Shown: piece after piece, positions 21,606 through 32,428 of the stretch | Position numbering within the stretch: position 1 is the first letter of the stretch | How the letters are laid out: each line of letters opens with the position of its first letter | Source of the DNA: Cutaneotrichosporon cavernicola | Taxonomy: Eukaryota; Basidiomycota; Tremellomycetes; Trichosporonales; Trichosporonaceae | Length of the DNA stretch: 64,000 nucleotides | Assembly (NCBI RefSeq): GCF_030864355.1 | Contig: NC_083398.1 | Coordinates: 930,001-994,000 of the forward strand | Reading direction: 5' to 3' | Translations under genes and position numbers: made by a program | Notes under the pieces: model-generated | What the model was told of the DNA's origin: nothing | Database searches by the model: none | The model's input: only the letters and a program-made list of their open reading frames with translations

Positions 21606-24576
21606 CTAGAAACCATGTCGGCGCTTGGTCACCTTCTTCTTCGATGCCTTGGTTGCCGCCTCCGGACGTGCACCATGCGCTCCGCGCTCGATCTGGGTCT
21701 GCGGGAAGGTATCGGGGTCACTGAGGGCAGTGGGAGACGATGGCGTCCGACCAAAAGTAGGACTGCCACGTCTCTGTGTGGGGACCTGAGCTGAGGTGTA
21801 CCTCCTCACTGGGCTAGATTGAGGGTGAAGTCGTGGGTGGGGGCTAACAGGGCGGCCCGCTACCTGAGGGACCGTTGATTGAGACGGGACGCGGCGCACA
21901 GATGGGCCCGTACGGTCGCGCCTCAGTGGCGAGGTTATAGGCGATGTGGAGCGCCGAGAGGGCTTCCACTCGTGCTGCCAAGGGTCGGTGCCAAGTTCCC
22001 AATCCTGGAGGAGAGCATGTGCTGTTCTCGTGTCCTGGGACGATGACACCGGTGTCCAGCCTTCTCCATGTGAGGCTATATGGGGAGGCGGAGGGAGCAC
22101 CGCGAAGGAGAGTGACGGGACTCTTTCGTCCAGGCTCAACTTGCCAGCCGCCTCGGCGAAAAGCTCGTCTACGGTGGGGCCACGAGCTCTTACCGCCTGT
22201 GGCCGGCGAGGGTCGGTCGGGTACACGAGCTTAGAGCTCAGTTGCAAGTCGTTGCGCAACCGCCGCATTGCTCGCTCACGTTCTGCCTCCTTATGCCGTT
22301 TGGGAGTTGATGCGGCGAGCTCCCCGACACCATCCCCAAGAAGCGTACCGTTGGTGGCGGAGAACTCGACGTGGGAGGATAGAGTGGCACTCGCGATGTC
22401 ACTGGCCGAGAACGACTCTTGGTAATTCACGCCTCGCAAAACATGAGAGCGCGTCGTCGGAGGATTTAGATACGCAGCTGCACGTACAAGCTCTGCACTG
22501 TAGGTCAGCAGGGCAAAATATGACCGACTCACCGAGTTGCAACTGTGTCCAAATGATCCTTGGGATCCTTGAGGTACACGCTGAGCTCCGCAGGATCCAG
22601 CAATGGGGTGGCTGTCTCGTCATTGATGGCTGGCATCAGCACTGCCGCCATCGCCCCCCGACACTTACACAACCATGCCCACCGGCCCGGGATAGCCAAA
22701 TGTTTGGATGACGTCGTACCGGCTGCCGGCTCTGTGGCAGGCAGACCGTTTGCTAGGGATGGAATGTCAATATGCGGATAGCTTGACTGTGAGCTCTCAT
22801 CGTCGAATCGCTTGTCCTGCGACATAGAGAGCTTGCTGACGCTGAACGTGTCGTTGCCAGTCGAGACGAGCATCACCGCCCCGTCGGTCTTTCTGTATTT
22901 CGAGGGAGAGAGCGTGAACCCGACGAGGGTGTTGATTTCGCCCGACTGAGGTACTGAGAGTACCCAAGGGTCAGATATGAGCGCTGGGAGGCCATTGTCG
23001 AATGTGAGTGTGAGCGTGCCATGGACACGCCCGGATGATGGTTGATACACAAGCACCGTCTCGCCGCCAACGGCCGGAGCGTCCTCTGATGAAACCACGA
23101 CCAAGCGCAAGTCTTGATCCTGCTCGCCTCCCAACTCGTGGCGCCATCGCATCAATGGAGACTGTGTCCCACTTGGGTCGATCCACAGGACGTGCTTCGT
23201 TGTGCACACGTAGATGATACCACCTCCTCGTAGTGAAGACGATCGTCCAATCGCAGTGAAAGTCTCGGAAGGATCTTGGAGGGAGAACAGTGTGATGATG
23301 CGTCGGTTGGAAATAGGGGCTGGCTGAGACAAGTTAGCACTGCTCAGACGCGAGCTTACAGAAGTGTCGATCTCCACAATGCTGTGGCGGGACAAGACAA
23401 GGAGCGTGTCGGGACGGACACCGAAAGCGACACGGAAGAAGTCGTCCTTGGCGTCTGAAACAGAACTGCGTAGTTTGACCCTGTCATCAGCGAAGTACCA
23501 GGCAGGTGAGCCGCTCACAGCTTAGTGACTTTGGCTAGCCGTCCGTTGAAGAGCTCCTTCTCCTCCCACCAAAGCCACACGCCACCCCCCTCGTCGACGA
23601 TCGCGGCGCGTCCCCAGCTGTAAGGATCCATCGCGACGTCGACATGTCGCCGCCTATCAGTGGAGTTTTGGCCGAGCTCTGCCACCCGTTTGACAGAAAT
23701 TGGGGCCGAGGAAGAGGTGGCGATGAACTCGGGGTTAGGAATGAGGTTGACGAGATGGGTGGTGCCCTCTAGTCGTACGAGCAAACTCGTCGAGCCAGCT
23801 GGAAAGCGTTACACCGTGGCAAAACTGTCAAACGCACCATCTAGACGGCTACCCGACACGTAAGGGGAGCTAGAAATTTGGAGAATGGGTGAATCATATG
23901 TGTCGATCGAGTGTGAGCCTTGATAGTCGTTCTTGCTCAGATGCGCATTATGGGTTTGAGGCTCTGGCCACAGCGGAGAGACGCCTGTGCGATCAGCATC
24001 ACCCCCCACCTACATCACCAACCTAGGCAAGATCCTCGGGATCCGCATGGGTGTACCAGCACTTGAGGCAGCCGACGTTGACCTCGGCCCTTGCCAAGGG
24101 AAACGATAACAGCCGTCTCGCGCATACGTGTCCTAGAGGCTACTGTCCGCCCGCTTTCGCCATCGATGTGTGCGTGGCTAAGCCTCTTCGGCTCCTCGAT
24201 GGTGCTGGGCACCATAACGGGCAGAACGTTCTTTCGTTCAGCGAGCTACCGCCCCATTAACACCTACAAGGCTTTTGGAGGCGGTTATTGGGAGGCGACG
24301 GCGATCTGGTGACATTGGATAGCTTCGCCATGGCTCGGAAATCCCCCATGGAATCGCTGGAGTCAGTGATGCCTCTAGAGTTCACTTACATCTAGAGGGT
24401 TTCATCATCACCCATCTCCAAGTCCATCGTCTGCCTTCAACTCCAAGCACTGCCGTGCTACGGCTACCGAAAGCATAACTTGGGCCAGCGGGATGTTGGG
24501 CCGCGGTTTCGACCATTTCATCAGATCCACCCACGCGGTTCTGGACCCTCTCAACCGAGGGAACAAAGCCGGCCAT
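21606..24576 (-). CDS. RRN6: RRN6/TAF1C-like RNA polymerase I initiation factor
   Basis: Likely the large subunit of the Pol I core factor/SL1 (Rrn6 in yeast, TAF1C in human). Proposed exons: 24576-24390, 24356-24268, 24194-24023, 23984-23838, 23798-23519, 23480-23360, 23323-22669, 22629-22533, 22497-21606 (879 aa). Visible features are DSPILQISSSP then LLVRLEGTTHLVNL typical of the propeller part, then LLQDWELGTDPWQHEW, then a long Ser/Pro/Arg-rich tail ending KKKVTKRRHGF, like the KKRARMGF end of TAF1C. Introns at 23324-23359 and 22630-22668 are multiples of three without stops and are recognised only by their splice consensus. The first three exons are uncertain: all three frames are open around 24023-24194 and the gene may start differently. 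Family assignment is moderate. Confidence 0.68.
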
Positions 24577-24884
24577 CCTGCTTGACGGATATGCCGCGCA
24601 TGGGAGAGGCGAGGGGGAGGTAATGGGAGAAAGGCTGATGGCGAGTTTGAGGAACAAGGATTTGGGCAAATGAGTGCAGAAGCAAACAAATTCACCAACC
24701 TCCACCCGTTGGTCGCTGGACCTCCACTTCGCGTCATGAGGGTCGCATAGCGAAAGCCATATAGCCATATGGCTTTCGCTTGGGTTTCAGCCTGTTCTGC
24801 TCATCTGCTGGCTGATGCGCCACAGCGCGCAGTACAACATGCATGAAGTCGTCTAGAAGTATGGTGGAAACTGCGAACAGTAAT

Positions 24885-25777
24885 CTAACTACGGCTCCAC
24901 GCTACACGGTCCTCTCCTACTTGGTCGTGGCGGGGTTCATCGACATAGACTGGCTGGTATCCTCCCCCAATGTGTCCCGCGCGAAGAGCGCGCTCGGCCG
25001 CAACCTCCTCGTCATCAACGTCAAAGTCCATTCCCACAGAGGCCGAACGCGCTTGCGACAGATCCATAGGACGCGGTGGATTGAATAGCGAGTGGCCAGA
25101 CCTGGTGTTAACAAGCATCCAGACATACGATACTTACCGGCGCAGGATGTTACCTAGACGGAGGAACTGTACACCGTTACGGATGACGAGGAGGATGGTG
25201 TCGAGGACTTCCTCCCCTGCACGGTAAGCTCAAGTTTAGGGCAACGTACGTACTCCTAGTCCCTTCGCCGCATGGGCTGGCAAAGACGAAGATGAGGGTC
25301 ACGACGCAGAAAAAGACGAGGACGAGGTCGATCATGTTGAGAAGGGTCATTGGATACTTCTATTAAGTCAGCTGTGTATCATGAAGCAGTGTCAGCTCAC
25401 TTTCCCGTACGCGATCCAGCGCGTGGATACTTCGAGCACCATGAGAGCGTTGACGATCACCTCCAGCACATGCCAGACAGGTGGGGGACATTCATGATGA
25501 CCTGCACGTGAGAATGGGACCAATGATGGCGCTCACTGGTTGCTATCAAGCTCAAGACAACTGTTGCCAAGCTGAGAGTCATCATGGTGAAGTAGAAGAG
25601 TATGTAATAGCGGCTGAAGATGATGCGATTGGCCACACCTCGAAGTTGCTCGCTTGCTGGAAGGCGGTAAGAGGAGATGGACTCGTTGTTTCCCCATGCT
25701 GGACGCGGTGCATTGAGATCGGGTGAGTCGTCGGTAAGGTCAAATTCGGCCGACGTCAAGTTGTTGGGTTCGGCCAT
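24885..25777 (-). CDS. Four-helix membrane protein, voltage-sensor-like
   Basis: Five exons on the minus strand (25777-25537, 25501-25401, 25359-25254, 25216-25138, 25101-24885) give 247 aa. Four hydrophobic segments are spaced like an ion-channel S1-S4 module: one around YYILFYFTMMTLSLATVV, a second around VLEVIVNALMVLEVSTRW with an acidic residue inside, a third around LNMIDLVLVFFCVVTLIFVF with an Asp inside, and a fourth, LDTILLVIRNGVQFLRLGNIL, with Arg residues spaced through it. No pore domain follows; the protein ends in an acidic cytosolic-type tail. I cannot name a family with confidence. A free-standing voltage-sensor or Hv1-like fold is possible, but so is a simple four-span protein. 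The first intron was placed by the recovered frame through CPPPVWHVLE. Confidence 0.7.
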
Positions 25778-26900
25778 GTCTGATGTGTGATGTGTGATGT
25801 TTGATGTTTGATGGTTGTTGTTAAGTGGAAAGTACAGTAGTCAAGTAATGATTCATCTAACATGATGAATGATGACAAGGAACCCAAGGGTCAATGGGGC
25901 CACGTGTGCTGAGCGCCTTCCCTTCATCTGCGTATCTCCTCGTATCTACTGGAGGTGGAGGTAATGAGGATTTGAGAAAGGTAATGGAATATCAATACGA
26001 GCAACTGTGCATTAAGAATAATAATACAGTGAATAGGTTAAAGGCTAAAGGCGGATGAGGCTGGCCGATCATGGCCAAACTCCCTTGGGCGTCTTGGGAT
26101 CTTGGGGACTTTGGCGGATCTTACGGCACCGACAATACCGCCCACCCTACCACTGCCCCTTGGAGCTTAGAGTGCCTCAGTTCCTGAGTTCCTGAGTTCC
26201 TGGGATGCAGAGATATAGGGATACCAAGGAACGCTCCAACTTTGTTACTCGGCATATTTACATGTCTAATCCAACTCGTTTCAACTCTTGCAACTCGAAA
26301 TGACGAATTGTGTGGGGCACCAAAGGCTTTTCAAGGTAGGGATTAGGGTATTAGGGAATCGGCATTTGTTTTGGCCAACCGCTGGCTACCGCTGGAAACC
26401 GTCAACCGCCGGATGGGGATGGGTTGAACCCTACGTACTACATACTACACACAACATACTACCGACTACATACAACATACTTGATGCTCCATGCTTCATG
26501 CTCATGACTACTGTCCACTCCAATATTCATATCTTACCCTAGCGTAAGTTACTCTTGCTCATCTACTTCCTTTCCCAATTCTCAAACTCTCAAGCAACTT
26601 GGAAAACGTCAGACGACGGTCTCATCAAGACGACTAGTCAACTGACAGCCTACAGCCTGGTCCGAGTTCCCAAGTAGGACAGCCCGCCCCCCCCCCCCCC
26701 CCCCCCCACGTTCTCATTCACGTTTACGTCCTCGCACACATTCACCCTTGACTGTGTCTGTCCTGCTTCGCACTTCGCACCTCTCTCCCCACGGTCGACA
26801 CGCCTGCGCTTTTGTTCAAAGTCTAGGTGGGCACTCTTCCTTCCTTCAGCTCATTGACCTTGTCTTACACCACAGTTCCTTGCAGACATTTTCTGTAAAC
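25778..26900. other. Intergenic region with simple repeats
   Basis: About 1.1 kb between divergent genes with no convincing frame. It holds TGATGTT/TGTGATG-type repeats near 25788-25813, a tripled TTCCTGAG unit near 26180-26200, ACATAC-rich repeats at about 26430-26480 and a long C homopolymer (listed separately). Confidence 0.5.
26687..26707. repeat. C homopolymer, 21 nt
   Basis: Uninterrupted run of C about 200 bases upstream of the glycogenin start. Runs of this length are prone to sequencing error, so the exact length is unreliable. Confidence 0.8.
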
Positions 26901-29354
26901 ATGGCGGAGCCGCTCATGGACAATGCGTCCGCAGCCGCCGATCCGACACTCCCCGACGCATTCGTCACTCTCCTTACCGCTTCCTCCTACCTCCCAGGCG
27001 CCCTTGCGCTGCTCCACGCCCTCCGCGAACTCCACCCCGCCCCGCGCGACTTTAAGATCACCTGCCTGGTGACACCTGAAACAGTTGACGCCGCGACCAT
27101 CGGAGCGCTCCGCAATTCCGGATACGATATTGTCATCGGTGTGGAGCCAATCGCCACTGGCCAGAGAGGCCAGACTGGACTGCACCTGATGGGTGAGTGT
27201 TCGTTGGTCCTTCACCACTGATTCCAAGGTCGTCCGGATCTCGACCTGGCGCTCACCAAGCTCCACATTTTCCGCCTGGGCTCCATGTTCAAAACCGTCC
27301 TCTACATGGACGCTGACACTCTTCCCATCCGACCTCTCTCTCATCTTTTCCAATCGACTGCTCCCCACATCCTTTCAGCGTGTCCCGACATCGGATGGCC
27401 GGATTGTTTCAACTCGGGCGTCATGGTCATCCGTCCTCGCCTTAGCGATTTTGAGAACTTGCAGCAGCTCATGATCGCCGATGCCAGCGGCGGAAACGGC
27501 AGCTTTGATGGCGCCGATCAAGGACTGTTGAACCATTACTGGAGCGAAGAGGGGGCGGGTGGCCCTTGGAACAGACTACCGTTCACGTACGTGTCCAACA
27601 GACTGGGGTTACCGCTGACACCTCTAGCTACAACGTGACCCCGAGTGCAGCGTACCAGTACATGCCTGCATTCAAACACTTTGCCCACAAGATCAACGTC
27701 ATCCACTTCATTGGCCCCAGAAAACCCTGGGGAAGACTCCCTACTCGCCCCGCTGGCCTTGGCATTGAGCAGAACCAAGAGTCGCCGATGGGATGTGAGT
27801 TGCTGGCTGCATGCCCTTCTGGGGCTGTGCTGATGTATAGACGAGCAGCTGATCGACCGCTGGTTCAACGTCTACGACCGCAACGTCCGGCCCACAGCCA
27901 TCCACGAGCCCAACCTGGCCAAGCGCTTTACTGTCCCCGAGAATATCGCCGTCTGGAACCGTCCCAGAAACAGCCACGGTGACCACGCCGATGAGGGTGG
28001 TGCTAGAACTGTGACGGTTCCCGGCGAGTACACCTCACTTCCCCTCGACGGGCGTCATGACCTCATGGCGCCTAAGCCCATGTCGGGACCCACGATCTTG
28101 CCAGACTCAGGCCACTCCAGAGAAACCGCACTACCCCATGAGGAAGAATCCCAGCAGAACTACAAGGAAGGGGAACAGCAGCCGGCCCACGGTAGCGCTA
28201 CAGATCACACCATCTGGTCGGATGGACTCGCTCCCACGGCGTCGCATGTGGACAGCCAGCACCACGAGCATCACCGTGACCACCACGAACACCACGAACA
28301 CCACGAACACCACGAACACGAGCACCGCAGCCCCTCCCCCCAACCGCTTGAGTACAGGCAGGCGGCTTGGGACGGTTCTCAAGGCCCTCCACCGAAGGAC
28401 AGCCAGCCAGAGATGGCAATCGCTGTTGACAACTTTTACGTACCGGCTTGGGATGAGCCGACTAGATCGCAGGGTGCTTACTACGAAGAGCACCATGACA
28501 GATTCGAGATGCCGACCTTACCGAGCAGCGTTCTCAACAACGACTGGTACGGAACGTTCACAGGCACCGTTCCAGACCCTAAGAAGCGCGGCAGTGTCTT
28601 TCCTTGGGAGGAGAAGGGCAGTGCACCGCGCGCAGAGGCTTCGCGCAAGTTCCCTCAGCAGCGTCCTCCGACGCCCCCGGCCCCCATTGTACCGAACGTG
28701 ACCAAGCCCTCCGCTGATATTCACCTGTCGGCAACGGCCTTGACAGTGGCGCCCATCCTAGCGCCCAAGGGTCCGGATCCTCCGGCCACCCAGCCTTTCA
28801 AGCCTGCTCCGAGCTTCAGCGAGGCGATGGCGGATTACACGAATGCTTGGGATGCGGACGTCTCGATTGGCCGCTACGCCAAGCGTTTAACCGATCTCGG
28901 CATCGTTACCTCGAGGCGCAAGGTGGGAATGCACACGGTGCCTCCCACTCCGCGTCGTTCGTCGCGTCGCGTGGCAACTGAGCCTCTGCAGGACGACAAT
29001 AACTCCTCTTTTGCCAATAGCCCCCACCACGATCGGCCGACTTATCAAGACAAGGGCATTCAAACTGACCGACCATCCCAGAATGACGCCATAGTGCAAG
29101 CGTCGCCAGAGACGAGCCCTGTCTCGGAGAACCCACCAAGCCCGGCTCGCATGATGATATCGGTCGCGACCACCCCGGTGACGCCCCAGGGGGAGTTGGG
29201 ATCCACGAGATCCTCTTACTTTCCTGTTACGACTGCCAAGCGCGGCCCGAAACTGGCAGCTCCTCGCGGCCCTCCGCGCGGTCGTGTGTGGGACCCGCAG
29301 ACCGATATCGATATGATGAGACGGCATCAAGCCTTGACGCAGTTTGGCCGTTAG
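26901..29354 (+). CDS. GLG1: Glycogenin glucosyltransferase
   Basis: Glycogenin primes glycogen synthesis by self-glucosylation from UDP-glucose. Four exons (26901-27192, 27229-27586, 27628-27794, 27841-29354) give 776 aa. The GT8 domain fills the first 300 residues: VTLLTASSYLPGALAL, the LHIFRL to MDADTLP stretch with the DxD metal site, DCFNSGVMV, FDGADQGLLNHYW and HFIGPRKPW. The remaining 470 residues form a low-complexity tail with a His/Glu repeat at 28281-28316, a conserved WYGTFTGTVPDPKKRGSVFPWEE block, the usual glycogen-synthase-binding type of sequence, and a terminal WDPQTDIDMMRR. Each junction yields the aligned protein exactly. The next gene downstream, in the same direction, is TPS1, another UDP-glucose consumer. 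Confidence 0.92.
28281..28316 (+). repeat. Four exact CACCACGAA repeats encoding His-His-Glu
   Basis: Nine-base unit repeated four times in frame in the glycogenin tail, flanked by further His/Glu/Asp codons, giving a stretch of about 22 residues made almost only of His, Glu, Arg and Asp. Confidence 0.9.
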
Positions 29355-30214
29355 GACAAGGAGGTGGGAGGCAGGCAAGTGGGTGTCGTTGTTAGTTTGG
29401 AGCTGGTATGACCTAATCAATGCTGGTATGACCTAATTAATCATGATGGAAATGGATGAATAGATCCCCTAGTGGTACCTTACGACGTGTTAACGAGTGA
29501 TTCGCGACGGTCGCATCTGTCGATCATTATGACTCATGAATACCCAGTCCTCACTCGCTGTTGTTGGATAGGCCAGACCGAGTCTCCCCCATCGATCCAT
29601 CGAATCGAAAGAGTGTAGTGGATGTTAAAGGGGTATGACACTTATCAAGGGATATGGAACAAGTGTGACGTCACGTAGTTAGGTACCCAATCAGCTGGAA
29701 AGCTGGAAGCTACTATCCTCCTGGTCAGTTCCTGGTCAGTTCCTTACCTTCCTTCTCTCCATCTCTCCATCCCCATCACTCAAGTCTCCACGGACCCCAT
29801 CAGAGTGTTCATCAACATCACCTCAACCTCAACCTCAACCTCAACCTCAACCTCAACAGCAACATCAACATCAACATTGACTTGACGGGCATTGACATTG
29901 GCTTTGGAATTCTAGACTCATTCGCCAGTTGCATCCTCCTCTTGGACTTGCCCCAGACCACCACACACATACCTCCACACATTCTCACGCTTCTCTCTCA
30001 ACCTCGTTGCCATCTCTACCCTTTGCACCCGAGCCGATAACCCCACTCCTTGTGCGATCACAAGCTCGCCATAAGCTACATCGCCCACTTGTGATATTCT
30101 TCTCGCTTCTTCGTATCTCACGAAGCGGGGCACACGCACATTTCGGCCACTCTATCGCCAACCTAGCTCGCCTGTCTATAGTAAGGCTCGTGCATCGTTA
30201 CACAAAAAACGACA
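29355..30214. other. Promoter and 5' UTR region of TPS1
   Basis: No gene seen. Two STRE-type cores (CCCCT at 29466-29470 and AGGGG at 29629-29633) lie upstream of the trehalose synthase gene, which is stress-induced in other fungi; five-base sites are weak evidence. A CCTCAA hexamer repeat near 29820-29860 probably lies in the leader. Confidence 0.4.
29820..29862. repeat. Hexamer repeat CCTCAA
   Basis: About seven copies of CCTCAA/ACCTCA followed by AACATC variants, in the region expected to be the TPS1 leader. Confidence 0.75.
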
Positions 30215-32355
30215 ATGAACACTGCCGATCCAGCCTGCTATCCTGCCAACCACCACTCCTCCCCCCAAGCTGAACATTCTCCTCGCATGGTCTTGGAGCA
30301 ACTACCACTACCAAAGCCGACCGAGGGCAACAATGGTCATGAGCCGCGTCTCATCATCGTCTCCAACCGCCTGCCTGTGACCATCTCCAAAGATTCCGAC
30401 GGCGAGTACTCGTTCAAGGTGAGTAACTCGTCTAAAGTGCTCTCTGACCATTAGATGTCCTCGGGCGGCCTGGTCTCGGCGCTCTCCGGGTGCAAGAAGA
30501 CGATGTCGTTCACCTGGATTGGCTGGCCCGGCAAGGATGTAGGTCACCATCGATGTGCTACGCTCAACCCCAGATCCCAGTCCAGGACCGAGAGTATGTC
30601 AACCAGCGTCTGCTGGAAGAGTACCAATGTTATCCGGTCTATCTTTCAGACGACGTCGCCGACCGCCACTACAATGGTGAGACTGGTGCTTTAGCGCCGC
30701 TGACAGCAGGTTTCTCTAACTCGATCCTTTGGCCACTTTTCCACTACCACCCGGGGGAGATGAACTTTGACGCGTCATATTGGCTCGCATATCGTGAAGC
30801 AAACATCCGCTTCGCCGACGTTGTCGCGTCCTTTGTCCGTACTGGCGATGTCGTCTGGGTGCAGGACTACCATCTCATGCTCCTGCCCATGCTCCTCCGC
30901 AGCATGATCACTGGCGAGTCAAACCAGGGCGAGATGACGCGCCTCGAGATGGACCGCGTCAAGGAGGGTGTTGACGAGGCTGTCGTCAATGACATCAACA
31001 TCAAGATGCCGCCGCCAAACCGCGGCAATGGCGGCAGCGCCGACGAGGGTGTCGAGATGCTCGAGGACGTTGAGGGGGCGTTGCACTTCAAAAGCTCCAG
31101 CTTGCGTCACACCAGCAGCTTGACCAGCATGACCCCTTACCAAAAGTCGGAGATCCAGGCGCGTCGCAGGGGTAAGGGAGGGGTGCGCATTGGCTTCTTC
31201 CTGCACACGCCGTTCCCCTCGAGTGAGATCTACCGGTAAGTCGCAGCTCGGAGTAACGTCTGATCCTCAGGATCCTTCCAGTCAGACGGGAGATCCTCCT
31301 CGGGGTTCTCCAGTGCGACCTGATCGGCTTTCACACATACGATTACGCCCGCCACTTCCTGAGTGCATGCACCCGCATCCTCGGCCTCGAGACACAGCCT
31401 AACGGGATTGAGTTTGAGGGCCGTTGGGTGCAAGTCGGTACTTTCCCCATTGGCATCGACCCCTGGCAGTTTGTTGAAGGAGTCAAGCTCGCGGTCGTCC
31501 AGGAGCGTCTGGAGCGGCTAGAGAAACGCTACGAGGACTGCAAGGTCATCATTGGCGTCGACCGTCTGGACTACATCAAGGGCATCCCACAAAAGCTTCA
31601 TGCCTTCGAGGTCTTCCTCACTCAACACCCTGAGTGGATAGAAAAGGTCATTCTCATCCAGCTGGCCATCCCCTCTCGGCAGGACGTCGAGGAGTACATG
31701 AACCTGCGGTCGTGCGTCAACGAGTTGGTCGGGCGCATCAACGGTCAATTCAGTACCCCGACCTGGACCCCAATCGTCTTCATGCACCGCTCTGTCCCGT
31801 TCGAGGAGCTCACGGCTCTGTACGCTTTGGCAGATGTGTGCTTGGTGACATCGACTCGCGACGGCATGAACCTGTGAGTCTGCTCTAAGATTGTTGCTAA
31901 CAGACAGTGTCGCCTACGAGTATATCTCAACGCAGGCCGAGAAACACGGCTCCATGATTCTTTCCGAGTTTGCTGGAGCGTCGCAGAGTCTTGCGGGCTC
32001 ACTCATCATCAACCCTTGGGACGTGGACTCGACCGCTAGCGCAATCCACCAAGCCCTCACATTGGCTCCAGAGGTTCGTGCGCAGAACTGGACCAAGCTG
32101 TTTGCCGTGAGTGGCTCCTCCTCTATGCAGCCGTCAGCTAAACACTAGTACGTGTCGAACTTCACTGCCCAGTCGTGGGGCCTGTCGTTCCTCAATGAGC
32201 TCAACCGGTCGACTGGCCGCCGACCCACCGGACCACTCTTAGGAGGGCGCCGTAAGTCGAGCGGCAACCTCAGCCGGGCTAGCTCTAGGGCGAGTATCAA
32301 GCGCCGCTTCACCGTCAACTCGTCTACACCAGTCACGCCAGTGGCTACCACTTAA
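30215..32355 (+). CDS. TPS1: Trehalose-6-phosphate synthase
   Basis: Makes trehalose-6-phosphate from UDP-glucose and glucose-6-phosphate. Seven exons (30215-30418, 30455-30538, 30574-30676, 30710-31235, 31271-31873, 31908-32106, 32149-32355) give 641 aa, against about 495 in baker's yeast. GT20 landmarks are intact: IIVSNRLPVT, SSGGLVSALSG, WIGWPG, FSNSILWPLFHY, VWVQDYHLMLLP, HTPFPSSEIYR, GFHTYDYARHFL, FPIGIDP, GVDRLDYIKGIPQK and SRDGMNL as TSTRDGMNLVAYEY. The extra length comes from about 90 residues inserted after LLRSMI (30911-31180 approximately), from an N-terminal extension and from a basic Ser-rich tail. An internal disordered insertion at this place is, as I recall, reported for Cryptococcus Tps1, supporting a Tremellomycete origin. 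Confidence 0.95.
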
Positions 32356-32428
32356 GAATCTATCGTCCTCCCCTCTCCTACCTCTCTCTCTGTACAGTTG
32401 GATGTATCACGGTACCATGTCTATAATC

